From assembly GCA_023079485.1 (NCBI GenBank), contig CM041109.1:1497549-1561548 (forward strand): a stretch of DNA of 64,000 bases, written 5' to 3'. This DNA comes from Archilochus colubris. Its lineage: Eukaryota > Chordata > Aves > Apodiformes > Trochilidae. The notes below the pieces were generated by a model. That model ran no database searches and was not told where the DNA came from. It worked only from the letters and a program-made list of their open reading frames with translations. Made by a program: the position numbers and the translations under genes. This document shows, piece after piece, positions 53,586-64,000 of this stretch (its first letter is position 1; the number at the start of each line of letters is the position of its first letter).

Positions 53586-56500
53586 GCAAGGTGCCTCTCT
53601 CTGCTGTTGGATCTTGCTGCTCTGACTCTCAGCCTCCTTCTCAGTGGTGGCAACTGCACAGCTGTGCATTTAATTAATGTTCTCTTTCATAGCCCCCATG
53701 TCCTGCAGAGCAGGGAGCTATAACCCCTGGGAGAAGGGGCATTTCGGGCAGGTTTGTGAAGTGTCCTGCCTGCTTCAGCTGGTGAGGCAATGGTGGATCT
53801 GGGCAGAGTGCTGAGGTCTCATCTTTTTGTGGCAAGGGCTGTCATTTGCTTTCCTCGTGCTTCTCTTGAGTTGCTTTTCTGCTGGCACGAGGTAAAGCAG
53901 AAGAAAGTTTTGCCCTTTATGCTAATTTAAATTGCAGCACAGAGGATTTTTATCTTTGTAATTGGCAGGGTGATGTGGCAGAGCTTTCTTTTGAAAAGCT
54001 TGGTGCTCATTAAGGACAGAGTGACTTTTGCAAGTCCAGCTCAAGCTGCCAGTGTCCTATAGGAGTAGAAAAAGTCAAGTGTAGCTCTCAGCATCACGGG
54101 ATGCAGCTTTGTAGATGCTTTGCTGGCTCCTCTGCCCTGTGCTGTCTCTTGCTCTTTCTCTCCTGAGTTTGGTGCTGGACACCAAAGGGCTGCAAGGAGA
54201 TGTCTGCTCCTCAGCTGCTTGATTCAGCCTGTGGATCACCTGGCACTGCCAGGGTGGACCTGCTCCTGCCTGGAGGTGACCTTGCTTGCAGGGTCTGTCC
54301 CAGCTGCTGAGGGAGGTATTGCCAAGCTCTGGGATGTCAGACCTGTCCCTCCCACACTTGGAAGACAAGAATTGTCCATTCCACAGGTGTGGTTGAGCAT
54401 GGAGAACTGCTGAGACCTTTGGATTTCTTAATTAAAACTTGACACCTGACTGGGAATCAGCTTTCCTCAGCAGTGGCAAAAGGCACCTGGGTGTCTGTCT
54501 GTACTTTGCACTTTGGTGGCAGTTGCCACAGGACTACTGAGCACAATCTCTCAAGGGTCAGGCCCCAGCAGCTGTAGATCAGCCCGATTTGTTTGCAAAG
54601 CCATGAGCTGATAATTACCTACAGACACAGGAGAAATACCAGGTGGGATGGTTGAGGGATTTTTTTAAAGTTTGTTGAAGTTTTCAAGGTGCTGGAATTT
54701 AGTTTTTAAGCTTTCTGTAGCTGGTGAATTGAGCTGACATCTGTGGTGTTTTGTTGTGTGACTTCTTTATGGACACACTCTTTAGGCTCTGAGTTCTGGC
54801 TGTGGTTCAGCAGTTGACTCATCACTTTTATTTCTCTGTTTGAACTGACAGCTGTAATACTCTTGTTAAAAGAAAAAAAAAAGGCAATGACAACATCAAT
54901 TGTGTAGAACACTAATGAGCTTTTATGATGCTCTTTGAAAATGCTTTCAGAGAGCATTGGCTTGGTTGCTGTCACTGGTGTTAACTTTCATGTTCAGATA
55001 AATGGACCCTGCAGTGATATTAGCTCCAAGGAGTTCTGCAGCAGAGAACTAAACAAATCCCAGCACTGTGGGTTTCTGTCACATTAAAGATCTTCACTTT
55101 TTGAGGTGGAATTACTGACACATTCTGAAACTAAAAGTCTATAATTTTATTTCCAGCTGGCTAACTCGAAAATTGCACTTAAGTATTTAATATCAATGGG
55201 TTTGAGCAATTTAAGGATAAAAAGATATCCAATCTAAGCAGTACTAAAAATATATGTTGCAATTCACATGTTTTATAGTTATAGAAAAGGCAGAGTCAGT
55301 TTTCTAAAGGCATTACAACTATCTTATGTCATCCTCAACCATTATGATACTGTGAAGATGAATCTGTAGGTAATTAAGTTAATCCCAGCCACTTCCTATC
55401 ACTGTGGAAATCTTGACTCAGATCTATTCCATATCAGCACATCATGCAATGGGGTCTAATCTTGCTCTTCAAAGTTGTTTTGCTGCCAGCTGGATGATGT
55501 GAAGTTGATTCCTTGGAAAGGGAGAGCTTTATCACATCCATCTCTAACTCCACGAAAGAAAGGTTTTTCCTTGCTGGTAGAAAGGAAGAAGACTGTGAGG
55601 TGAAGTTTAATGTAGCAGAAAAAATCCTCTCTAATTCAAAAATAGCAAAATATCTTTGTTTTTAAGCCAAATGAAGGGGTAAATTGCTACCCCCCTGTCC
55701 TTGTGGGAGTGTCTGGGTGGCACAAGCCATTGCCATCCTTGGCATCTGTTGCTGACTCTGCTGCTGAGTGTCAAAATTCTTTAACAAGGATGATAACCTC
55801 ACACTGGCAGGTGCAGTTGGGATTCCAAAATGCATCTTCCACTTGTTGCTCTGTCCTCACACCACATTGTTATGACAATGGTTTTAGGTGCCCTTTTATT
55901 GAAGAAGCGACTCACTGGAAAAAACACCTGATGAGATCTTGCCTAAGCCACGCTCTTTTTATTGTCTTTTTGCCATTCCTTTAAAGAGGTCATGACTTAC
56001 AGCTTCACTCTATGGGACACTTTAGGAGAAAAGGCAAGGTCATATTTTATATAATTTTTTTTTTGTTGTTTTAAATTGTTAAAGTCTCCACCTGTAAAGA
56101 AACCTCTTGGGGTCTAATTGGATGAACAGCACTGCCTTCTTTTAACTATAAAATTCAGGATTTTTGCAGTGTCCCAGAGCTTTGCCTGTACTATGTATTC
56201 ACCTAATTTCATCACAAAACCACAAACCTGGCTACCCCTGGGCCAAGAACACAAGTTATCCCTCACTTCTGCAACTCTTCTTGGGTTGAGTCAAATACAT
56301 TTTCTTTCAAGTAAATGGCTTTTTAGCAGCTGCCCAGGAACAAGTCCATTCATGGAGGAAATAAAATAAACATTTTGTCTTTCTCCAACGTGCAGAGGCA
56401 AAGTATCCCCTCTAAATAAAGTTTTGAAATATCAGACTGGAAGGGCAGTAAAGTACCGGTCAGACAGGACGAGCTAATAATTACAAAGTGTGATTTATAT

Positions 56501-56611
56501 AAAACAATTGACATTCATTAACTGAGTTAAGTCTTGAAAGAATTGGGTTTAGTAATTGATTAGGATGTCATGTAAGTGAGTGATTCATGCTTTGGGCAGT
56601 CTAAGGGTGAG

Positions 56612-56672
56612 TATAAAAGTGCTCCACATCAGATCTTGGAGAATCATTTCTCTTATTTCTCTTGTGCAGTAG
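56612..56672 (+). promoter_or_regulatory. Core promoter and noncoding exon 1 of the beta-protein
   Basis: TATA box TATAAAA at 56612-56618. A TCATTTC initiator-like site at 56644-56650. Exon 1 is about 56642-56672 and ends at a GTAAG donor (56673). Confidence 0.75.
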
Positions 56673-57043
56673 GTAAGTTCCACCTGAATTCATCTTTCTA
56701 ACAAAGCCTTTGCATTTTTAAGTCAGGGTGAAGCCTGTGCAAATGTTCTACTACCTGAAGTTTTCCTGATGTAAATGAATACCTTTGTGAATCTTCTGCT
56801 ATTGGCTTTGCTGTATGCAGATCTGGATGATGAAGCTCCAATTAATTTTTCATGAAAACTCATTTCCAGATGTTACTGTGTTCACTAGAAAACTTGTAGG
56901 TGACTCCTAGGAACTGAACTATGAAAATTCTCCCTTTCCCTTTAGCCTAGTCTTTTATTATAACTTCGATTGTGAAACTTACATGAATTTGTGCCTTATT
57001 TTTATCCTATTCCTTTGCACTTCAGAATAACAATCCCTGAAAA

Positions 57044-57361
57044 ATGGTGCAGTCTTTAAGCCCTGATGGCAGAGCCTCTTTGTGTGGGGTGGCTGTGCCC
57101 CAGCCCGTTGCTGAGAGCTGCAACGAGCCCTGTGTTCGACAGTGTCCTGACTCCAAGGTGGTGATCTACCCTCCCCCAGTGGTTGTGACCTTCCCTGGAC
57201 CCATCCTCAGCACCTTTCCCCAGCAGAGCGTCGTGGGATCTGCAGGAGCCCCTGAAGTTGGAAGTGGCTTTAGTGGTGCCCTTGCTCCTGGGAGCTCAAA
57301 TGTTTTTGGTGGTGCCAGATGGCAACGGGGGTACCCGACTGGAAGCTGCAGACCCTGCTAA
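57044..57361 (+). CDS. Corneous beta-protein (beta-keratin)
   Basis: A 105-residue protein, the only plus-strand gene in the window. Exon 2 starts at 57026 after a CTTCAG acceptor, 18 bases before the ATG. Residues 26-34 read CNEPCVRQC, the usual avian lead-in. Residues 36-66 are the beta-sheet core box, with [20 protein letters not shown] and then [11 protein letters not shown]. The core forms the filament framework of scales, claws and feathers. The N-terminus ([20 protein letters not shown]) is not the MSCYDLCRPC type of feather proteins. There are no GGYGG repeats as in scale and claw forms. The tail is short and ends GSCRPC. It is thus feather-like in size but with atypical ends, perhaps a keratinocyte-type or lone EDC beta-protein. 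The family is sure, the subclass is not. Confidence 0.92.
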   Translation: MVQSLSPDGRASLCGVAVPQPVAESCNEPCVRQCPDSKVVIYPPPVVVTFPGPILSTFPQQSVVGSAGAPEVGSGFSGALAPGSSNVFGGARWQRGYPTGSCRPC

Positions 57362-57875
57362 ACCTTGGGAGTGTTGCTGCTGAAAGAAGAATGTCCAGGA
57401 GATGAAAAGCAGCTGAGCTCCAGGGCACAACGTTTGGGACTACCATTAAATGCATCTCTAAGATGCTTAGATCTTCCAAAAAGTCCATTTACATCCTTCT
57501 CAGATAACCCTCCCTGATTTTCTTTTTCTAATAGCTTTCTGTCTTTCTGAGTGCTCTGCTCTTGATGCTCTGCTACTTCTTTAGGGGCTTGTATGTATCG
57601 TTGTGGCAATGTCAAGAAACCTGGTAAACCATGCATTTTAGATCCTTTTCCAGGCTCTTTATGTAGAAGTGTTGAAAAAAGGGTTGTGGAGTGACCCAGC
57701 CTCTGCTTCTGTGCTGTGTGCATCTTGCTATGATCAGGGCTGAGTATCAACATGGAGCTGCAGCAGGGAAACAACACCACTTATTATATGAATCATCTTG
57801 CATCAAACCCCAGGCTGCGGGCAATTTTTAAGCTGTGCTGTATAATCCTGCGTCTGTACAAGCTGCTTCCTTCTC

Positions 57876-57881
57876 ATTAAA
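57876..57881 (+). promoter_or_regulatory. Poly(A) signal of the beta-protein gene
   Basis: ATTAAA about 515 bases past the stop codon, followed within 30 bases by a GT-rich stretch. Confidence 0.6.
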
Positions 57882-57899
57882 CATCCTATTGCAACATGG

Positions 57900-60800
57900 T
57901 TTTGGCCTCTGAGTGTGTACGTTCCCCTCTGCTTCTCTTAACCCATGTCCCTTTGTCCTCTCTGCACCAAACTGATCCTATTTGTCTGCTTCAGGACAAG
58001 GGAATTCTGGAGAGATTTGGCAGCTCCAGGCAAATTTAAGCAATCTCTAGGCTGTAGCTTTCCTTTCATGGAACTGCTGCCAATATCTTTGCTTTTGATG
58101 TTCCTGCTCTTGCTCAGCTCTTTCCTCAATATTGGAATTTCTTCCATTTTCTGGCACGCTGTGTGTTACTTGGTGTCCTCAGGCTCAGCCTCCCAGTGAT
58201 CCTACACAGTAGAGGTGCATGGAGAGCTGGTCTTGCTAAGAAGAATCCAAAGCCAAGAGCAGCTATTTTTGAGTTAAAAAATTAGATTTCTGGCTTTAAT
58301 GGTAGGCTTGGAGGTTTTCAGCAATGTAACCCTTGTATGTGAAAACAGTGCTGTTCATCCATGCAATTTTGACTTGTCTGGGGAATATATTGGTAATAAA
58401 CATTTTACAAACTTTCCATGTTGCTGCACGTGTTTGAAATGTTGTGTGACACATGAGTGTTGCAGAAAGAGTATAATTCAATGTTGCAGGGTGACATCAG
58501 AATGCTGGATTATTTCACAGGAGTCACTCTTTGGAGAATTGTAACTCTGATGTGTAAGGAAACCAAAACTGACCAGGAATTGTAAGAGTGAGTAACTGGC
58601 TGGTGGTGAGCTGTAGATGAGGTTATTAAACCAGATTCTCACCGGCCACACAAATACTTCCCCGCAAAAGAGAAATCCCCCAAAACCTCAAAAACCAGAT
58701 GAAAGCTCTTTATTGTTATGCTAATGGAGAATTTGCCAAGGAATTGGAGTTTATTAATGATGCCTCTCAAGTTCAACTTTCCATGTAATAAGCTGAGACT
58801 TGCAGTTACCACAAACACCAAGGGTCAGGAAAATGGGGAGATTTTGACAATGGATTTCTGTGGAGCTATTTATAACATACCTTTTAATCATTGTGATATA
58901 AAATCTACCCATTAAATTCTCTTGGGCTTTTGGAAGACTAAAGTTAACAGGTACTGAGGAGCTACCAATGTCTTTTTAAGATAGTAGAAGCATTTGTTAA
59001 TATCTTTTAGATCCATTATTGCATTATAGGGTAAGAATAATTGTCTAAATATAGTGAATTTTGAAATAGTTTTTGTTTCATTTGTGGCTTCCAGTAAGGC
59101 ACTTTTTTCCTATACCTTTTTTTTTTTTTCTTTCCCTTTCTTAAAGTTTTTTTTCAATATTGCACTTTTTTCAATAAATGTTTTGAAACATGGTGTAGCC
59201 CAGTTTGTGTAGTAGGTGGGGGGCCCATTTTCTCATTTGGGATAAGTGATTTTTAAAGATTAGATTCCTGCTCTTGTAGTGAATCTTTGTGCTGGCGGCA
59301 TGATCTACAGCATGCCTCCTGGGAGCTGCTCACAAGGTGCATTTAAATAGATAATTTCCCCCATGCATACTGTAAATACAGCCTATTTCAGACTGGTATT
59401 CAGAAGTTGAAATGAAATTACAGGAGTTGGTTTTCTGTTAGCTAAATGAGCCATCTGTCATCTGTTATGATGATATCTCAGGCAGGCACAAAGTTCCTCT
59501 AATCATCCAACTTTTCATAAGCCTTAGGTCATAAAACCCTACAAAAAAAAAAAAAAAAAAAAGGAAAAATGCTCTTCACATGCCTCTTAATTGGGAGAAA
59601 CTTGGATCTTCCCAAGATGTTAAGGTGGATCCATAGGAAATAAGCATCAGGGCTATTGACTGATGCTTGAGGGGTAGGGAATGATCTGGACCCCAGTTCT
59701 GCTGTGATTTTGAACTGCTTGGATCATCCTACCTAATGTTCTTGAATGAGCAGGTAATAAAATGGTTTAGTTCGTGTTTGGTAATTAAAAGCTGAGAGGA
59801 CTGTGGTAGGAGCACCTGGGGTGAGAAACTGAAATCCCTCCTGGTGTGGTGGTTGGGCTCCAGTGTTTGCATGAAGAGCAGGACATTATGGCTGGATCCC
59901 ACATCCCTGGAGTAGGGATGGAGGGCTGAGGTTGCTTAGCTCAGCAGCGAGGTGCACTGGGGCACCCGTGGAGCTGGAGCTACAATTAGAGCCAGGGCAT
60001 CTTCAAAGCAAAAAAGGAAGGGGGGTGATGCCCAGGTGGCTCTGAGGGACTGCAGTGGGCCTGGGTGATGGGTCTGGGAGGTCTGGTAGGCAACTGCAAC
60101 CTGTGGGTTGTGTTCCCCAGGCATGGGATGGTGATCGGGTGATTGCACCCACTGTTGGACATGGCAGTGCCTCTGGTGATGGACTTTGGGGGGGATGTGG
60201 CAAAGGGAAGGAACACCACAAATGCTGCTGCATTGGCAAAGCTGGGCAGGGGCCGAAGAGCTCTGCCCAGACTGAGAATTTCACTTAACTCTTTTGGCTT
60301 TGTTTTTTATTCTCTCTATCCCTTCACAGCTCCGTGGAAGCCCCTCTGCAGGCTGGAAAAGCTGGTGGTGCAGGAGGGCATCCCAGGGAGCTCAGCTGAG
60401 TTTGTTTTGGTGGGAGACTTGACCATTTCTTAATGGGAACCCAGCCCATATTGCTGCTGACAGCAGTCAACAGAAGGATTACAGAAGGTGTCTTAATAGT
60501 TCTGCTGTACTGATTTACTGCTGACATGCAGTAAATGGAGGCAAGGGTGGAGGTTCCTGCCCTTTCCCTCTTCCTGGGACATCTTGATCTGGCTTTGTGT
60601 TGCTCAAAGTAGGACACAAAGAAGCGATCTCCAAGCAATGAGGCAGGAGACCAGGCTCATATCTTGGCTGTGGTTGCTTCTTCCTAGATAAGGAAATGGA
60701 CCTGTTGGCCTCATCTTCTGGTCTAAAATAAGGTCAAATGGTTTAAGTGAAAGAAATGATGAATTTTAAGAAGTGGGCTTTGGACTGAAGGAGTAGAACT

Positions 60801-61640
60801 TACAGCTCAGGGACTATTCTGCTAACTATTGTTGGTTTTCTTGCTAGGGAAGTTCTTCTCCAGTCTAGTTATTATCTTGACCCTTTCCTCCACTTTGCTC
60901 TGTCAGTCGAAGAATGCAGAAAGGCTTGTGCAGGTGACCACCACGAGAAGAGAATGGGTAGCCATCTGCTGAAAATCAGCCCAGAGGTGTCCCCTCAGAG
61001 TTATTTTAGTAAGAAGAATTTTGTCTCCTGGTGCTGCCTTTGATGTATAACTGGGCTTGCGTAGGATCCCTGCTGTTTTGTCCAGGCTATGCCTGTTCAA
61101 CCACCTTGTTCCATGCCGTATTATAATCTTTAACATTATAAATCTAAATCAAGACTACTCAATCTCCTAAGGTGATGTGGTAGAGGTTAACAGGACTTCC
61201 CTGAAGAACCTGGCTGTTCAGTTTGCAAAGGAGATGATCTCTCCAGGAAATGGTCATGGTTCGATTGCCTTTGGTCTTTTCTCTTAGGTGTCTTTAACCT
61301 TGAGTGGCAGACCATGAGGCTTCCACTAAATCTCTTGCTGTTGAAAGTTATTTTTCAAGTACAAGCCCCAGCTTGCTCCTGGAGTGTGTCTCTTTGGTAA
61401 TACAGCCAGGTAATGCCCTTTTTTTGAGAAATGTTTGTGTAAACTCAGGGTCATAAGTTAACTATAATAAGGTAGAACTCTTTCCTACTCTGGGAAATGA
61501 GTTGGGGCTGGAGCATTTCAGATGGGGATGTAGTGATATCCTCTAACATCTGGAGTCTAGACCTCATGTCTTATTTTAGAGTTTGTTGGTAGTGGTGCAT
61601 GAGCACAGGCAAAAGGAGGAGACTGAACACCTGTTACTAT
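57900..61640. other. Intergenic, no gene seen
   Basis: No CR1 copy or EDC gene recognised. A poly(A) run lies at about 59542-59561. A Cys-rich open frame at 58299-58544 is discussed as a weak observation. Confidence 0.45.
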
Positions 61641-61653
61641 TAAGCAGAATGAT

Positions 61654-61659
61654 TTTAAT
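61654..61659 (-). promoter_or_regulatory. EDMTF: Candidate poly(A) signal of the EDMTF gene
   Basis: ATTAAA on the minus strand, about 600 bases past the stop codon. No closer AATAAA was seen, so the 3' UTR may be long. Uncertain. Confidence 0.4.
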
Positions 61660-61936
61660 GAAAATGAGGAACAGAAAGAATAACTTCGAAGTTCTACAAA
61701 AGGGTCTTAAGCAAGCAGAGTGTTTCCAGTGCCGGATGATGCTCTCTCTTTGTGGATACGGTGGAGTTTGACAGTTCAGATATGATTCTTGCTTGCAGAG
61801 TTTCTTGTAAATCATGTTCACTGCCTGATGAGGTGCAGCATGGATATCCAACAGGAGCTTCTCTACTAGATGTCATCTTTGAAGGTTAGAGCTACGCAAA
61901 GTGGATTTGTTCATGGTCGTGGTGGCAGAAGCCCCT

Positions 61937-62008
61937 GTAAATTAACTCGAAACTCACACCTAGAAGTCTTGCGTAAATTAACTTAAAACTCACACCTAGA
62001 AGTCTTGC
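61937..62008 (-). repeat. 36-bp tandem duplication
   Basis: Two adjacent 36-base copies with two differences, each carrying GTAAATTAAC and ACTCACACCTAGAAGTCTTG. It lies in the likely 3' UTR of the EDMTF gene. Confidence 0.9.
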
Positions 62009-62253
62009 TTTACTCCACCAACATCCTGTAAATTTGCCTCAGTACTTGCTGTATTTCAAGTTGCCCTTTAGACTCAGAGTTGAAGAAAGAGGAGATATTA
62101 GAGAGGGTTACCTATGGGGTAATCTTATACAGCCTGGCACTCACGTGTCCCACTGCACTCAGCCAGATGTGTGGGTGTTTGGCATTTCTCAGCACCATAA
62201 GCTTAGCCATAAATCCATGTCCTGCATTCTATTTCTTGGTTGTTATTTCAGTT

Positions 62254-62538
62254 TCAAAAGATGTATTTGTTGGCAAAACGTGAACTGAAGGGGTAGTTGT
62301 ACCCAAGGCCATACAAGTCCCCTTGCCCATAGAAGCCCCCATAGCCACTAAAGCCTCTGTTCCCATACATGTTCCCAAAGCTTCGGTAGCCATATGGGCC
62401 CCCATAGTGGTACAGGTCCCGGTAATAGGTCTGCGGGCTCCCAAATCGGCAGCCATTCAGGCCCCCAAAACCATAGATGTCCTCGTAGCCAAAGAATGAG
62501 TACAGTCCATCATCGCAGAGGTCTCTGTAGAAAGTCAT
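62254..62538 (-). CDS. EDMTF: EDMTF-type Gly/Tyr/Phe-rich epidermal protein
   Basis: A 94-residue protein whose start MTFYRDLCDDG gives the MTF motif that defines the avian EDMTF/EDMTFH group. The ATG at 62538 is the first in exon 2, which starts at 62559 after a TTTCAG acceptor; an in-frame upstream Met lies in the intron. By my count it has about 20 Gly, 17 Tyr and 11 Phe, so about half the residues are Gly or aromatic. Units such as YGGPYGYRSFGNMYG and GYGGFYGQGDLYG recur, and YYRDL near residue 37 echoes the N-terminal FYRDL. There are two Cys and only one His, so it is not the strongly His-rich EDMTFH form known as feather histidine-rich protein. A matrix role like hair Gly-Tyr-rich keratin-associated proteins is inferred. 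Which EDMTF copy it is remains open. Confidence 0.85.
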   Translation of the reverse strand: MTFYRDLCDDGLYSFFGYEDIYGFGGLNGCRFGSPQTYYRDLYHYGGPYGYRSFGNMYGNRGFSGYGGFYGQGDLYGLGYNYPFSSRFANKYIF

Positions 62539-63287
62539 GGTTGGTTGATGCAGGTGAACCTGAAACACACACCCAGAAAGGAGATGAGCTGATGGGTTGT
62601 TGATGGCAGGAGGAAAGACTCAAAGCTTGGATGGACCTGAGGAAATGCCACCCTCTCCCTCCTGCAGGGCTCTGGCATCTTCTTAACCATCTCATTTATT
62701 TTTCTGTTCTCCTGAATACTGTTAAACTTTTCTATATTTTCCCCCTCAATTTTGGAAAATGGCTGACTACACTTTGAAAATACAGTTCTTACCAATGGAT
62801 GGCTGAACTTTGCGACCTCAGACGTTAAATTTGAATATATTAATGAAAAATACTCCAGTTCAAATGAGACCAACAGCATAAGACATGAATCTCCATATCT
62901 CCTGTAGTTCTACATGCCACTCAATGTGATAGAAACTCCAAGAATGGAATGAAATGGAGGACTTTCCTTCCAGGATGTCTTAAAGTTGTAAATGTCCCAA
63001 AGTTTTCATCTAAAGATCAGAATTCCTATTGGCTGATGAAAATAATGCGGAGTGCGAGATAACTTCAAAATTGTGTCAATAAACTGCAATTTTTCAAGGC
63101 TTCAAAACTATTAAAAGAGTACAGAAAGAGCAAAAACAATTTCAGTGAAGTGATTCCTCCTTGTTAGGCTTAGCTCCAAAATGCTACAAAATTTCTTAAA
63201 GAATTTATGCCCATGCACACAAAAATAGAGAGGGAAACAGACACAAACATAAATATCTCAGACACAGCAGAGACAGGGTTGACTTAC

Positions 63288-63357
63288 CTCGTTCTCTGAG
63301 AGAGGAGTAGCTTGAGAGAAGTGAATAAAGCCTCAGAGTTTTAGGTCCCTATATATA
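63288..63357 (-). promoter_or_regulatory. EDMTF: Core promoter and noncoding exon 1, EDMTF gene
   Basis: Donor GTAAG at 63283-63287, exon 1 about 63288-63326, no ATG. Initiator-like TTATTCA at 63322-63328, TATA box TATATATA at 63350-63357. Confidence 0.75.
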
Positions 63358-63369
63358 CCTTCCAAAACT

Positions 63370-64000
63370 CAGGTGTTGGTTATACAATGTATCTTGTCGC
63401 GTGCATTATTCCTTCAATTGGTGTAATTGGAGTCAGTGATTTTCAAATGTTCCAGGTTTGATGTTATGTCACACGTCACACCTGCAGAATTTCTTTCATC
63501 TTAAAACAAGAAGAAATGCGCTCAGCACATTTCCAGTAAAATGACATGGAATTCTTTGTAGTTGGATGGATAGGAATGATCACGGGACATGGTGAGACCA
63601 TTACTGATTGCAGAGTCTGCTTGGAGAGACATCATTTGCTTGGCTTCTGCATCTCTGGTGCAATGCGCAGGGGAGAGAAGGGGAGATCTTGTCTCTGGTT
63701 TGCTGAAACCTTGTGGCGCCTCGTTAGTGCCATCATGACCTACATGTGCATGCCTGGTGATATTGATGGGGATCTTTTGCCAGCAGCTTGGTTTGTTTTT
63801 TCTTTTGTCTCAGGTTCTACGACAGTTTCGAAGACATTTTCCATCTGCTTTATGAATGCTTCAAAATATTTCTTCGTTTTTTAGAATTTTAAAAAATATT
63901 TTTTGACTTTCGTAAAATATGCAACAATTAAGATTATTAGGATTTAGAAACATAAGACCTTAATGAGGCTTGTGACCCTTATTATTAAGTCTGGGGGTGT
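63370..64000. other. Right flank, no gene seen
   Basis: Upstream flank of the EDMTF gene. An open frame of 112 codons at 63546-63884 (plus strand) has no recognisable features. Confidence 0.45.

Larger units (their letters stand above)
40335..56600. other. About 16 kb without a supportable gene
   Basis: I see no EDC-type coding exon, TATA and donor pair or RNA gene. The stretch holds CR1 pieces at about 41145-41450, 44430-44655 and 53232-53585, TA-rich sequence near 42255-42295, a T/G-rich tract at 52580-52850 and a 244-bp tandem duplication at 52062-52495. Frames up to 174 codons have no recognisable domain. Diverged or very short genes could be missed by eye. Confidence 0.45.

Noticed and set aside
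1..64000. CRISPR arrays, tRNA or rRNA genes, bacterial operons or phage elements
   Set aside because: None seen. The tandem repeats are protein-coding or simple-sequence repeats of a vertebrate genome.

Overview
This window is a stretch of a bird epidermal differentiation complex (EDC), the cluster of cornified-envelope and corneous-protein genes of skin, scale and feather. The avian call rests on three observations: many CR1 LINE 3' fragments, whose ends carry ATAGAATCATAGAA-type termini; a Cys-rich protein built from CCDPCQ repeats (EDCRP-type, known from feathers); and a corneous beta-protein (beta-keratin) with the avian core box. I cannot name the species.

Layout. Ten simple EDC genes lie on the minus strand. 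From left to right they are EDCRP (1.25-2.07 kb); three tandem Cys/His/Pro/Gln-rich paralogues, probably the EDQM trio (6.8, 10.3 and 13.4 kb); a small MCSRG/QQQQ protein (18.3 kb); an unusual loricrin-like gene whose coding sequence starts in exon 1 (23.5-25.1 kb); three loricrins (27.9, 32.5 and 37.5 kb); and an EDMTF-type Gly/Tyr/Phe-rich protein (62.25 kb). One gene, the corneous beta-protein at 57.0 kb, is on the plus strand. About 16 kb without a gene that I can support (40.3-56.6 kb) separates the loricrins from the beta-protein.

Shared architecture. Nearly every gene has a short exon 1, a GTAAG or GTGAG donor, an intron of roughly 0.35-1.35 kb, and the whole coding sequence in exon 2, with AATAAA or ATTAAA downstream. 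Upstream sits a TATA box, and in nine of the ten minus-strand genes a TCATTCA-like initiator lies 28-30 bp from it. Two loricrins and the unusual loricrin-like gene also share a 24-bp upstream block and an AP-1 site, which points to common descent.

Function. These products are structural. Gly-rich loricrins, Cys-rich and Gln/Lys-bearing small proteins are expected to be joined by transglutaminase and disulfide bonds into the cornified envelope. The beta-protein forms filaments, and the aromatic EDMTF protein probably acts as a matrix protein. The most notable observations are the coding exon 1 with loss of the ancestral start codon in the 23.5-kb gene, and a frameshifted loricrin relic just upstream of it.
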